From F1-20-MAGs016 sp046086245 (GTDB lineage Bacteria; Planctomycetota; Planctomycetia; Pirellulales; UBA1268), in NCBI GenBank assembly GCA_046086245.1, contig JBJSXB010000291.1, positions 1-17,452 of the forward strand: DNA of 17,452 nucleotides. Direction: 5' to 3'. How positions within the stretch are numbered: position 1 is the stretch's first letter; every line of letters starts with the position of its first letter. The translations under genes were made by a program, and so were the position numbers. A model generated the notes under the pieces. It was not told the DNA's origin and made no database searches. It saw only the letters and a list, made by a program, of their open reading frames with translations. Below are positions 1-7,394 of the stretch, one piece after another.

Positions 1-935
1 ACCCGACGGAAACGCTCGAGCGCCGTGCCATCGGCGATCGCCGCGCGGCAGCGGGCCAGTGCCGTGGCGCGGTCGGCCACCACGCCACCGAGGAGGAGCA
101 TCTCGGCGGCGAGTTCGAGTGCCAACTCGCCCATGGGATCGCGGCGTCGGCCGCAGAGCGTGTCGATGACCGCATGGATCTCCAACGCGTTGCCGACCGC
201 GCCACACAGCGGCTCTTCCATGGTCGTCAGCAACACGCGCACCGGTTTGCCGAGCGCGCCGCCGATCGCCACCATGCTGCGCGCGAGCGCCTCGGCGTCG
301 GCGCGCTCCCGCATGAAGGCCCCGTCGCCCGTCTTGACGTCGAGCACCAGCCCGTCGATGCCCTCGGCGAGCTTCTTGGAGAGGATCGAGGCGGTGATCA
401 GCGGGATCGACTCGATCGTCGCGGTCGCATCGCGCAGCGCGTACAGGAAGCGGTCGGCGGGGGCGATCTCGTCGGTCTGGCCGACGAGCACCAGCCCGCA
501 CTCACGGGCGACGCGCCGGTAGTCGGCGAGCGACAGATCGACGCGGAAGCCGGGGATGCTCTCCAATTTGTCGAGCGTGCCTCCCGTGTGGCCGAGTCCG
601 CGGCCCGACACCATCGGTACGGTCACGCCACAGGCGGCGGCGACCGGAGCGAGCACGAGGCTGGTGGTGTCGCCGACGCCGCCGGTGGAGTGCTTGTCGA
701 TTTTCGGTCCGGGGATCTCCCCGAGGTCGATCACCGTCCCGGAATGGAGCATCGCTTCGACCAGTGCCCGCGTCTCGTCGGCATCCATGCCGCGCCACAC
801 GACCGCCATCAGCAACGCGGCCCACTGGTAGTGCGGCACGGTGTGATCGGCGATGCCGTCGACGAGAAAACCGATCTCGGCGGCCGAGAGCGTCCCTCCC
901 TCGCGCTTGCGGCGGATGAGATCGACGGCACGCAT
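1..935 (-). CDS. deoA: Thymidine / pyrimidine-nucleoside phosphorylase, 3' end outside window
   Basis: Only the first 311 residues are inside the window; the gene continues past base 1. The enzyme cleaves pyrimidine (deoxy)nucleosides with phosphate to the free base and (deoxy)ribose-1-phosphate in the cytoplasm. Visible landmarks are the phosphate-binding KHSTGGVGD at residues 81-89, the family signature SGRGLGHTGGTLDKLE at 110-125, and R168, S183 and K187, which line up with R171, S186 and K190 of E. coli DeoA at a constant offset of three. The segment LDVKTGDGAFM near 198-208 and YALRD near 165 look more like Bacillus-type pyrimidine-nucleoside phosphorylase (Pdp) than E. coli DeoA, so broad uridine/thymidine specificity is plausible. 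It lies 28 bases after upp on the same strand and is probably cotranscribed. A GGAG stands about seven bases before the ATG. Family certain; deoA versus pdp open. Confidence 0.93.
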   Translation of the reverse strand, partial: MRAVDLIRRKREGGTLSAAEIGFLVDGIADHTVPHYQWAALLMAVVWRGMDADETRALVEAMLHSGTVIDLGEIPGPKIDKHSTGGVGDTTSLVLAPVAAACGVTVPMVSGRGLGHTGGTLDKLESIPGFRVDLSLADYRRVARECGLVLVGQTDEIAPADRFLYALRDATATIESIPLITASILSKKLAEGIDGLVLDVKTGDGAFMRERADAEALARSMVAIGGALGKPVRVLLTTMEEPLCGAVGNALEIHAVIDTLCGRRRDPMGELALELAAEMLLLGGVVADRATALARCRAAIADGTALERFRR

Positions 936-963
936 GGGGCGCTCCGCGGTGGATGGAGGACCA

Positions 964-1602
964 TCAGGGATGGTCGGGAAGCGTGCCGAACTGCCGATCG
1001 CCGGCGTCGCCGAGGCCGGGCACGATAAACCCGACGCCGTTGAGCCCGGCATCGAGCGCCGCGACGTGGATCGCCACGTCGGGCATGCCGAGGCGCAGCC
1101 GCTCCACCCCCTCCGGTGCGGCGATCAGGGCGAGGTAGATGATCCGACCGATCCCGGCCGTGCGGAGAATCTCGCAGGTCCGCACCGCCGACCCGCCGGT
1201 GGCGAGCATCGGATCGGCAATCAGGGCGAGCGTGGCGGAGCAGCGTGCGGGAAGACGGTTGTAGTACTCCAGCGGTTGGAGCGTGGTTTCGTCACGCGAC
1301 AGCCCGACGTGCCACACCTCGGCGTCGGGCAACAAGTCGAGCAATCCGTCGGCCATGCCCAGCCCGGCGCGGAGGATCGGCACGATCGCGATCCGATCGA
1401 CCAGGCGCCGCGCCGGCGCTCTTCCCAACGGCGTCGGCACCTCGGCGGTCGCCGTCGGCAGCCCCACCGTCGCCTCGCAGGCGACGAGGGCCGCCAGTTG
1501 GCGCACCAGCCGGCGAAACTCGGGTGGCCGGGTGGCTGGATCGCGAAGCCGCGCCACGTGGTGGGCCACGAGCGGATGGGTCGACACGTGGACGCCCTGC
1601 AT
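964..1602 (-). CDS. upp: Uracil phosphoribosyltransferase
   Basis: The 212-residue protein has the usual length for Upp, which makes UMP and pyrophosphate from uracil and PRPP. The PRPP-binding loop reads DPMLATGGSA at residues 130-139, the PILRAGLGM segment is at 75-83, and the uracil-binding C-terminal motif FIVPGLGDAGDRQFGT is at 192-207. It is first in a minus-strand pair with the nucleoside phosphorylase, whose product uracil is its substrate. The GGAG just before the ATG is only one base away, which is tight for a ribosome site, so the true start could be the in-frame GTG five codons later; the listed ATG is kept because both leave all conserved motifs intact. The divergent neighbour is cytidine deaminase. 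Confidence 0.96.
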   Translation of the reverse strand: MQGVHVSTHPLVAHHVARLRDPATRPPEFRRLVRQLAALVACEATVGLPTATAEVPTPLGRAPARRLVDRIAIVPILRAGLGMADGLLDLLPDAEVWHVGLSRDETTLQPLEYYNRLPARCSATLALIADPMLATGGSAVRTCEILRTAGIGRIIYLALIAAPEGVERLRLGMPDVAIHVAALDAGLNGVGFIVPGLGDAGDRQFGTLPDHP

Positions 1603-1724
1603 GGCATGCTCCCTGCGTTCCGCCCCTCGGGGCGCGACCGGCGGATGATATCGCGTCGGTCGCCGGCGACGTAGCCACCACCCCGTGGTCCCCGCGAACC
1701 CCTGCTCGTCCGAGGGACGGCGTC
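1603..1724. promoter_or_regulatory. Divergent promoter region between upp and cdd
   Basis: This 122-base gap separates the divergent upp and cdd starts and must contain promoters for both directions. The only less GC-rich spot is at 1644-1652. It offers TATCAT reading toward upp (1650 to 1645) and GATGAT reading toward cdd (1644-1649), each a four-of-six or better match to a TATAAT-type -10 box. No convincing -35 box is visible for either, so the exact promoters are a guess; the promoter-bearing role of the gap is inferred from gene orientation. Confidence 0.35.
1621..1634 (-). promoter_or_regulatory. Small GC hairpin in the upp leader
   Basis: CGCCCC at 1621-1626 and GGGGCG at 1629-1634 form a short perfect inverted repeat. 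It begins 18 bases upstream of the upp start codon. In the upp message this would fold as a five-pair stem with a CGAG tetraloop just before the ribosome site, so it could affect upp translation. In DNA of this composition such short stems are common, so the role is speculative. Confidence 0.2.
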
Positions 1725-2159
1725 ATGCCACCGCCGCGATCGCCATGCACCGACGCGGAGCTCCTCGCCGAGGCGCGATCGGCCGCCGACCATGCCTACT
1801 CGCCCTACTCCGGCTGGCGGGTCGGCGCGGCGGTCGCATTCGCCGACGGCGGAGTGTTCCGCGGCGCGAACGTCGAGAACGGCTCCTATGGGCTGACGAT
1901 CTGCGCCGAGCGGGTGGCCGTCTGTTGCGGCGTGGTCGCCGGAGCCGGCGGTCCGATCGCCCGCGTGGCGCTCACCTGCCGCGACCGCGCCGGCGACCTC
2001 GTCGCCGGGATCGTTCCCTGCGGCGCCTGCCTGCAGGTGCTTCACGAGTTCGGTGCGCCCGACACGGCGATCGTCATCGACGGGGGAGGCGTGTTCCGTC
2101 TTGCCGACTTCCTGCCCCGTCCGTTCGGCGCCGGCGTCGAGGTGCCACGCCAGGCCTGA
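1725..2159 (+). CDS. cdd: Cytidine deaminase, tetrameric zinc type
   Basis: The enzyme hydrolytically deaminates cytidine and deoxycytidine to uridine and deoxyuridine. At 144 residues it has the size of the short homotetrameric class. Zinc and catalytic residues are visible as C60-A-E62-R63 and P-C99-G-A-C102, and the substrate-binding NVEN is at residues 49-52. The start is the ATG at 1725, with GAGGGACGG about nine bases ahead; the frame is open further upstream but that part has no family similarity. One oddity is leucine after C102 where the family usually has arginine (PCGACRQV). It faces upp across a divergent promoter, and together with upp and the nucleoside phosphorylase it completes a route from cytidine to UMP. 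Confidence 0.95.
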   Translation: MPPPRSPCTDAELLAEARSAADHAYSPYSGWRVGAAVAFADGGVFRGANVENGSYGLTICAERVAVCCGVVAGAGGPIARVALTCRDRAGDLVAGIVPCGACLQVLHEFGAPDTAIVIDGGGVFRLADFLPRPFGAGVEVPRQA

Positions 2160-2197
2160 CGGCACGCGGTGGTCGGCGGTGGACAGCGGGGTTCGGA

Positions 2198-2203
2198 TAG
2201 CAT
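2198..2203 (+). promoter_or_regulatory. Candidate -10 box before the PF07090 gene
   Basis: TAGCAT matches TATAAT at four of six positions and lies 22 bases before the chosen start codon, in the 66-base gap after cdd. A recognisable -35 box is missing. If it is real, the amidotransferase-like/CotH pair is transcribed separately from cdd with a very short leader. Confidence 0.25.
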
Positions 2204-2225
2204 CTGGCTGCGAGGAGGGATGACG

Positions 2226-3011
2226 ATGGCACGGGTGTACTACGTCGGCGATTGGGCGGTGCTCACCGGACCGTGGTTCGCCGAGACCCCCTTCCAGAAC
2301 GCGATGAAGGGACTGGAGGTGGTCAACTACGGCCACTGGCTCAAGACGGCGCTCGAGTCCACCGGAGAGCACGTGGTGACCAGCGTGCCGGCCTGGGACT
2401 TCTACAAACTCGGCCCCGGCGCCTACGAGGAGATCCTCGCCACGCACGACGTGATCGTGTTCAGCGACGTCGAGGGAAAGCTGTTCCAGCTCGCCCCGAG
2501 CTTCTTCGACCGGCAGAAGTTCGGCCACGGCATCCTCACCTTTCCCGACCGCGTGCGGCTGACGATCGACGCCGTGCGCGGCGGCAAGGGGTTGTTGCTG
2601 CTCGGGGGCTGGTATTCGTTCACCGGCGAGCAGGGGAAGGGTGGCTGGGGGCGGACGCTGCTCAAGGATGTCATGCCCGTCACCTGCCTCGACCACGAGG
2701 ACCTCGTGGAGAGCACCGAGGGCTACCACCCGCGTGCGACCGCCGCGGGGCGCGCGGCGTTCTCCGGGATCGATCTGGCCGGCTGTCCGCCGATCCTCGG
2801 CTACAACCTCGTCAGGCCGCGGCCGGGTGCCGAGGTGCTCCTCGACCTCGCCCACTGCGGCGATCCGCTGCTGGTGACCGGGCGTGTGGGAGACGGCCGC
2901 GTGGTGTGCTACACGTCCGATCCGGCGCCGCACTGGGGCTGCAACATGGTGTTCTGGAAGGGCTACGCGTCGTTCTGGCTCCGCTGCCTGCGCCTGGCGA
3001 CCGGGCCGTGA
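2226..3011 (+). CDS. PF07090-type glutamine amidotransferase-like protein
   Basis: The 261-residue cytoplasmic protein resembles the putative glutamine amidotransferase family PF07090 (class I GATase-like fold), whose members are frequent in planctomycetes and have no firm function. Recognisable parts are the opening ARVYYVGDW, the strand THDVIVFSDVEG near 73-84, the strand-turn GLLLLGGWYSFTG at 122-134, and the closing SDPAPHWGCNMVFWKGYASFW at 231-251. At the position where a catalytic GATase carries its nucleophile elbow (Gly-x-Cys-x-Gly) this protein has GGWYSF, so glutaminase activity is doubtful. The start is the second ATG at 2226: AGGAGG at 2213-2218 is seven bases ahead, while the ATG at 2220 is only one base from it. 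The last codons overlap the GTG of the CotH gene, suggesting coupled translation. Confidence 0.8.
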   Translation: MARVYYVGDWAVLTGPWFAETPFQNAMKGLEVVNYGHWLKTALESTGEHVVTSVPAWDFYKLGPGAYEEILATHDVIVFSDVEGKLFQLAPSFFDRQKFGHGILTFPDRVRLTIDAVRGGKGLLLLGGWYSFTGEQGKGGWGRTLLKDVMPVTCLDHEDLVESTEGYHPRATAAGRAAFSGIDLAGCPPILGYNLVRPRPGAEVLLDLAHCGDPLLVTGRVGDGRVVCYTSDPAPHWGCNMVFWKGYASFWLRCLRLATGP

Positions 3012-4675
3012 ACCGGCAGGGGGCGGCACGCATCACGTCACCGGGCGCGATCCGTGCCCGGGCACGCGACGCGCTCGTGTTGGTCGGCAGGGTGGTGCTG
3101 GCGACGATCGCCGCCACCGTGGTGGCGGCGCGTGCCGGCGGCGCGGAGCCGTTCGCCGGGCCGGTGGGCACGATGCGCCTGCACATCGCCCCTGGCGACG
3201 AGCAGCGCCTGCGTGACGCACCGCGGCGCTACGTCGCCTGCCGGCTCGACACGGAGGGCGGCGACAGCCTCGACGGCGTCGCGGTGAAACTCAAGGGCGC
3301 CGCCGGGAGCTTCCGCGACTACGACGACCGGCCCGGTCTCACCCTGCACGTCGCGCGGACGATCGCGGGCCGACGCTTCCATGGCCTGGAGAAGTTCCAC
3401 CTCAATAACGCCGTCCAGGACGACACCTTCGCCCACGAGTGGCTGTTCGCGGCACTGGCCGCCGACGCGGGCCTGCCGGCCCCGCGCGTCGGTCACGTCC
3501 GGCTGTGGATCAACGACCGCGATCTCGGGCTGTACGTGCTCCGTGAGGGCTTCGACACCCCGTTCCTCGAACGGCATTTCGGTTCCGCCGAGGGCAACCT
3601 CTACGACGGCGGTTTCTGCCAGGACGTCGATACCGAGTTGGAGAAGGACTCCGGGGCGGGCCCGGACGACCGCAGCGATTTGTCCGCGCTCGTCGCCGCC
3701 TGCCGTGCCGACGGGCCGGGGCGGCGGGAGGCGATCGCCGCCGTCCTCGACGTCGACCGCTTCCTCACGCTGGTGGCGCTCGAAGCGATGACCGTCCACT
3801 GGGACGGCTACACAAGCGGTGTCAACAACTACCGCCTCCTGTTCCCGCCACCCGCCGGGCCGGCGGTGTTCCTCCCCCACGGGGCCGACCAGCTGTTCGG
3901 CGATCCCGACGCGTCGATTCTCGATCCGCCCCGCGGCCTCGTCGCCGCGGCGGTGATGGGGGAGCCGGCGTGGCGGGCAGCGTGGCGCGAACGGGTCCGC
4001 GAATCGCTGCCGCTGTTCGATCCACCCGACGGGCTGGTGGCCCGCGTCAGGGCGCTGCGCGACCGCCTCGCGGTACCGCTCGCCGCGATCGACCCCGCTC
4101 TCGATGCCGCGCACGCCGCGCGCTGCGACGAGCTGGTGGAGCGGCTGCGGGCCCACGCCGCGGCACTCCGCATCCAGGCCCATGCCCCCGATCCGCCACC
4201 GTTGGTCTTCGACGATTCCGCGCCGCTGCGACCGACCGACTGGCAACCCGCCACGGCGGCGGAGGGCGCCTCCTTGGAACGCCACGAGACCGATGCCGGG
4301 CCACGGCTCGAGATCAATGCCACACCCGGCATCCCCTGCACCGCCTCATGGCGTTGCCGGCTGCGGCTGCCGCGCGGCACCTACCGGCTGCGGATGCCCC
4401 TCGGCACGCGTGGCGTCGAGGCACTGGAGGACGAGAAAGGACGTGGTGCCGGAGTGCGGATCTCCGGCGCCCCGCGCGACCAGGGGTTGGAGGGCACGTC
4501 ACGGGGCGTCGTCGAACACGTTTTTTACGTCGACCATGAGTCGGGCGACGTGGAACTCGTGGCCGAGTTGCGCGCCACCGCGGGGCAGGTGTCGTTCGAA
4601 GCCTTCGCCTGCGAAGTCGTCCGTCTCGGCGCGCCCGCTGCCGCGGAGGGCCCCGCCGAGGTGGTGTCTCCCTGA
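3008..4675 (+). CDS. Exported CotH-family kinase-like protein
   Basis: The 555-residue protein belongs to the CotH family (PF08757), named after a Bacillus spore coat protein kinase with an atypical kinase fold. Residues 19-46 form a hydrophobic export signal ending in ARAGGA. CotH landmarks follow: VAVKLKGAAGSFR at 91-103, FHGLEKFHLNN at 124-134, a LWINDRDLGLYVLREGFD segment at 166-183, GNLYDGGF at 196-203, and NNYRLLF at 273-279. The Mg-binding region reads FLPHGADQLFG (288-298) instead of the common PWDLDxxFG, keeping D294. Residues about 398-540 are an added beta-rich domain resembling a jelly-roll or carbohydrate-binding fold. The GTG start overlaps the stop of the preceding gene (GTGA), and no better ribosome site exists, so translational coupling is likely. 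Family assignment is firm; substrate and kinase activity are unknown. Confidence 0.85.
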   Translation: MNRQGAARITSPGAIRARARDALVLVGRVVLATIAATVVAARAGGAEPFAGPVGTMRLHIAPGDEQRLRDAPRRYVACRLDTEGGDSLDGVAVKLKGAAGSFRDYDDRPGLTLHVARTIAGRRFHGLEKFHLNNAVQDDTFAHEWLFAALAADAGLPAPRVGHVRLWINDRDLGLYVLREGFDTPFLERHFGSAEGNLYDGGFCQDVDTELEKDSGAGPDDRSDLSALVAACRADGPGRREAIAAVLDVDRFLTLVALEAMTVHWDGYTSGVNNYRLLFPPPAGPAVFLPHGADQLFGDPDASILDPPRGLVAAAVMGEPAWRAAWRERVRESLPLFDPPDGLVARVRALRDRLAVPLAAIDPALDAAHAARCDELVERLRAHAAALRIQAHAPDPPPLVFDDSAPLRPTDWQPATAAEGASLERHETDAGPRLEINATPGIPCTASWRCRLRLPRGTYRLRMPLGTRGVEALEDEKGRGAGVRISGAPRDQGLEGTSRGVVEHVFYVDHESGDVELVAELRATAGQVSFEAFACEVVRLGAPAAAEGPAEVVSP

Positions 4676-4769
4676 CCCTCCCGGCCGCCGTCGACCGCCA
4701 TGGCATCGCCCGCCCCACCCGCCGCACTTCCCGTCGCCGCCTGTCAATGGCGGATCCCCTTCGACCAGC

Positions 4770-4789
4770 GCCGGCGGTTGGCCGCCGGC
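4770..4789 (+). terminator. Strong GC hairpin between CotH and transporter genes
   Basis: GCCGGCGG at 4770-4777 and CCGCCGGC at 4782-4789 form a perfect eight-base-pair stem with a TTGG loop. It lies 94 bases after the CotH stop and 32 bases before the transporter start. There is no T-run after it, so it is not a classical intrinsic terminator. It may end the upstream message with other factors, or act in the transporter leader. Confidence 0.4.
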
Positions 4790-4821
4790 AGCACCTCCTG
4801 ATCGCGCGCCGGAGCCCGACC

Positions 4822-6084
4822 ATGCCCACATCCCGCTTTCGCCCGTCGCTCCACACCGCTTGGCTGGTCGTCGCCCTGCTGTGGCCGGTGGCGCTGCTCA
4901 ACTACCTCGACCGGCAGCTGCTGGCGAGCATGAAAACGTCGGTGATGGAGTCGATCCCGTCGATCGGCACCCAGGAGAACTGGGGCTACATGCTCGGCCA
5001 GTTCAAATGGGTGTACGCCGCGGTGAGCCCGCTCGGCGGATTGCTCGCCGACCGGCTCGGCCGCCGCTGGGTGATCTGCGGCAGCCTGTTCGTCTGGTCG
5101 GCGGTCACGTGGTGGACCGGCCAGGTGACGACGTACCAGGAATTGCTCTGGGCCCGGTCGGCGATGGGGATCAGCGAGGCCTGCTACATCCCCGCGGCGC
5201 TGGCGTTGATCGCCGACCATCATGCGGGCGCCACGCGATCGCGGGCCGTCGGTCTCCATCAGATGGCGATCTACTGCGGGGTGATCCTCGGCGGTTTCGG
5301 CGGCTACATCGCCGACGATCCGCGCCTCGGATGGCGCAGCGCCTTCGACATCTGCGGCCTGGCGGGGATGGCCTACGCCGTGCCGCTGGCCCTGCTGCTC
5401 CGCGACGGCACGCGGACCGGGCCGACGTCCGAGGAGCCGGCAGCCGGAGTGTTCGCCACGCTGCGCGACCTGCTCGCCAACCCGTCGTTCATCCTCTTGG
5501 TCCTCTACTTCACCCTCCCGGCCCTGGCCGGCTGGGTGGTGCGCGACTGGATGCCGGCGATCCTCAAGGAGCGGTTCGCGATCGGCCAGGGGCAGGCGGG
5601 GGTGTCGGCGACGCTCTATTGGCAGGCGGCCGCGATCGTCGGCGCCGCCGGCGGCGGCTGGCTCGCCGACCGCTGGATGGCCCGCAGCGAGCGCGGTCGG
5701 ATCCACACCAGCGCCCTGGGCATGACCCTGATCGTGCTGGCCCTGTTCGGCAGCGCGGCGGCGTTCGGCGACGGCGGCGCGGGGAGCCTCGGTGCCGCGA
5801 TCGCCGCCCTGGTGGTGTTCGGTCTCGGCTGGGGACTGTTCGACATCAACAACATGCCGATCCTCTGCCAGATCGCCCCGCCCCGGCAGCGGGCCACCGG
5901 ATACGGCCTGATGAACATGGTGAGCATCGCCTGCGGCGGCCTGGCCGACTGGGGATTCGGCCTGCTGCGGGATCGGGGCGTGCCCCTGCCGGCGATCTTC
6001 TCGGCGTTCGCCACCTGCGCGATCCTCTCGGTGGTGCTCGTGCTCCTCGTCCGGCCGCGGCCCGGCCTCGGCGCCGGCGACTGA
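4822..6084 (+). CDS. Major facilitator superfamily transporter
   Basis: The 420-residue inner-membrane protein has about twelve hydrophobic segments and the MFS hallmark between helices 2 and 3, GGLLADRLGRR (about residues 72-82). The first helix carries LNYLDRQ, typical of the anion:cation symporter and hexuronate-type families, which carry small organic anions in many bacteria. The second half repeats the pattern with GGGWLADRWMARSERGR in the helix 8-9 loop, followed by a GLGWGLFDINN helix. The start at ATG 4822 is chosen because GGAG stands seven bases before it; the open frame extends 25 codons upstream, but that part is arginine-rich and lacks membrane character. It stands apart from its neighbours, with a hairpin before it and 138 bases after it. 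The substrate cannot be deduced from the sequence. Confidence 0.9.
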   Translation: MPTSRFRPSLHTAWLVVALLWPVALLNYLDRQLLASMKTSVMESIPSIGTQENWGYMLGQFKWVYAAVSPLGGLLADRLGRRWVICGSLFVWSAVTWWTGQVTTYQELLWARSAMGISEACYIPAALALIADHHAGATRSRAVGLHQMAIYCGVILGGFGGYIADDPRLGWRSAFDICGLAGMAYAVPLALLLRDGTRTGPTSEEPAAGVFATLRDLLANPSFILLVLYFTLPALAGWVVRDWMPAILKERFAIGQGQAGVSATLYWQAAAIVGAAGGGWLADRWMARSERGRIHTSALGMTLIVLALFGSAAAFGDGGAGSLGAAIAALVVFGLGWGLFDINNMPILCQIAPPRQRATGYGLMNMVSIACGGLADWGFGLLRDRGVPLPAIFSAFATCAILSVVLVLLVRPRPGLGAGD

Positions 6085-6166
6085 GGCGCCTCCGCCCGGA
6101 TCGCGGCCCCGTACCGCCGTCGGTGACCCACCAACGTGCGGGGAGGTTTCGTGGTCTCCATGGGGG

Positions 6167-6172
6167 TAGAAT
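6167..6172 (+). promoter_or_regulatory. Candidate -10 box before the DUF2330 gene
   Basis: TAGAAT matches TATAAT at five of six positions and stands 50 bases before the chosen ATG, in the 138-base gap after the transporter gene. No good -35 box is visible at 16-18 bases upstream. It suggests the two exported-protein genes form their own transcription unit. Confidence 0.35.
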
Positions 6173-6222
6173 CCGCGCCGGCGGCACCGAGGGAGGTCGC
6201 CATTCCCGGCGGGGCAGCGGCG

Positions 6223-7353
6223 ATGACACACAGGTGGCGGCTCGTGGCCGCGACGGCGGCGATGGCGTGGCTCGGCGCGGCGGAGTCCGACACGCGGGCC
6301 TGTTGCCCGGCGTGGCGGATCGGGCATGCGGTCACGATCGCCGACCAGAAGATCCTCGTGGTCTGGGATCCGGACACCAAAACCGAGCACTTCATCCGCT
6401 CGGCCGGGTTCCGCGGCACGCCCCCCCCCGCCGAGGAACGGGGCGCCACCGATTCCGACGGCGGCGGATTCGGCTTTCTCGTTCCCTCGCCGACGCAGCC
6501 GGAGGTCGCGGCGGCCGATGGCGCGGTGTTCGCCGCGCTCGACGAGGCGGTCCGGCCGCGCATCGAGGTGATCGACCGCTGGAAGGCCGACCCGATGCCG
6601 CTGCTCCTCATGCCGTTCGTGCTGAAGGCACAACCGACCTCGCGGGCGATCGACACGGCGGAGCGCTCGCCGCGCGACGTCGTGGTGCTGGAACGCAAGC
6701 AGGTGGGTCAATACGACGTCGCCGTGCTCCAGGCCGACGACGCCTCGGCGCTCACCGCCTGGCTCGCCACCAACGGGTTCGACTCCCGTCCCGCGCTCGA
6801 GGAGTGGGCCGAACCCTACGTCGCGAAGGGCTGGATCATCACCGCATTTCGCTACGCCGCCGGCGGCGGACGGATCGACACCGGTGCGGTGCGCATGAGC
6901 TTCCGGACCGACGTGCCGATGTTCGCCTACCGTGTGCCCGCCGACAACATCGCCCGCGGCGACGATCCCGACGCCCGCCCGAACCTGCTCCGTGCCTACC
7001 TCGTGCTCCCCGGCCGTGCCAACGGTTCGCTCGGTGAAGGAGAGGCGACACGGGGCTGGCAGCAGGCGCAGTGCCGCTACGCGCGGCCGCTCGGTGGCGA
7101 CGGCGTCGCCGAGGCCCTCGGCACCGTGCTTCCGGCCGGCACGTCGGCCCCGGCCGGAGCCTGGTTGACCGCGTTCGACGATCGCAGCTGGCCGTCAGGG
7201 ACCGACGACCTCCGCTTCACGTACCACACCGACGGGCCGGAGCATCAGGAAGTCGTACGGAGGTTCCGCGACCGCGCGATTCCGGTGCCGCTCGACGTCG
7301 TCGGCCTGGCGGTGGCGGCGACCGCGTGGGGAGTCAGACGTCGATTCGTCTGA
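6223..7353 (+). CDS. Exported DUF2330 protein with C-terminal membrane anchor
   Basis: The 376-residue protein belongs to DUF2330 (PF10092), a family of exported proteins of unknown function. Residues 1-26 form a signal sequence ending before CCPAW, matching the family's cysteine-containing mature start. Family features are a segment like DQKILVVWDPDTKTEHFIRS at 41-60, the FGFLVPSPTQPEV strand at 83-95, and VGQYDVAVLQADDASALTAWL at 161-181 followed by NGF. Residues about 354-370 are hydrophobic and followed by VRRRFV, so the C-terminus probably anchors the protein in a membrane with the basic tail inside. The ATG at 6223 has a weak ribosome site. GGGAGG at 6191-6196 sits five bases before an in-frame ATT at 6202, so a rare ATT start is possible. 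A run of nine C lies at 6421-6429 within codons for prolines 67-69. Confidence 0.82.
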   Translation: MTHRWRLVAATAAMAWLGAAESDTRACCPAWRIGHAVTIADQKILVVWDPDTKTEHFIRSAGFRGTPPPAEERGATDSDGGGFGFLVPSPTQPEVAAADGAVFAALDEAVRPRIEVIDRWKADPMPLLLMPFVLKAQPTSRAIDTAERSPRDVVVLERKQVGQYDVAVLQADDASALTAWLATNGFDSRPALEEWAEPYVAKGWIITAFRYAAGGGRIDTGAVRMSFRTDVPMFAYRVPADNIARGDDPDARPNLLRAYLVLPGRANGSLGEGEATRGWQQAQCRYARPLGGDGVAEALGTVLPAGTSAPAGAWLTAFDDRSWPSGTDDLRFTYHTDGPEHQEVVRRFRDRAIPVPLDVVGLAVAATAWGVRRRFV

Positions 7354-7394
7354 GCGGCCCGCCGCGACGAATCACGGTCGATCGGGGGGTGTCG

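Noticed and set aside
4744..6711. A 655-residue open frame on the minus strand
   Set aside because: It runs antisense through the transporter and the DUF2330 gene, is rich in Arg, Asp and His in a way typical of reverse frames in GC-rich DNA, and shows no domain pattern.
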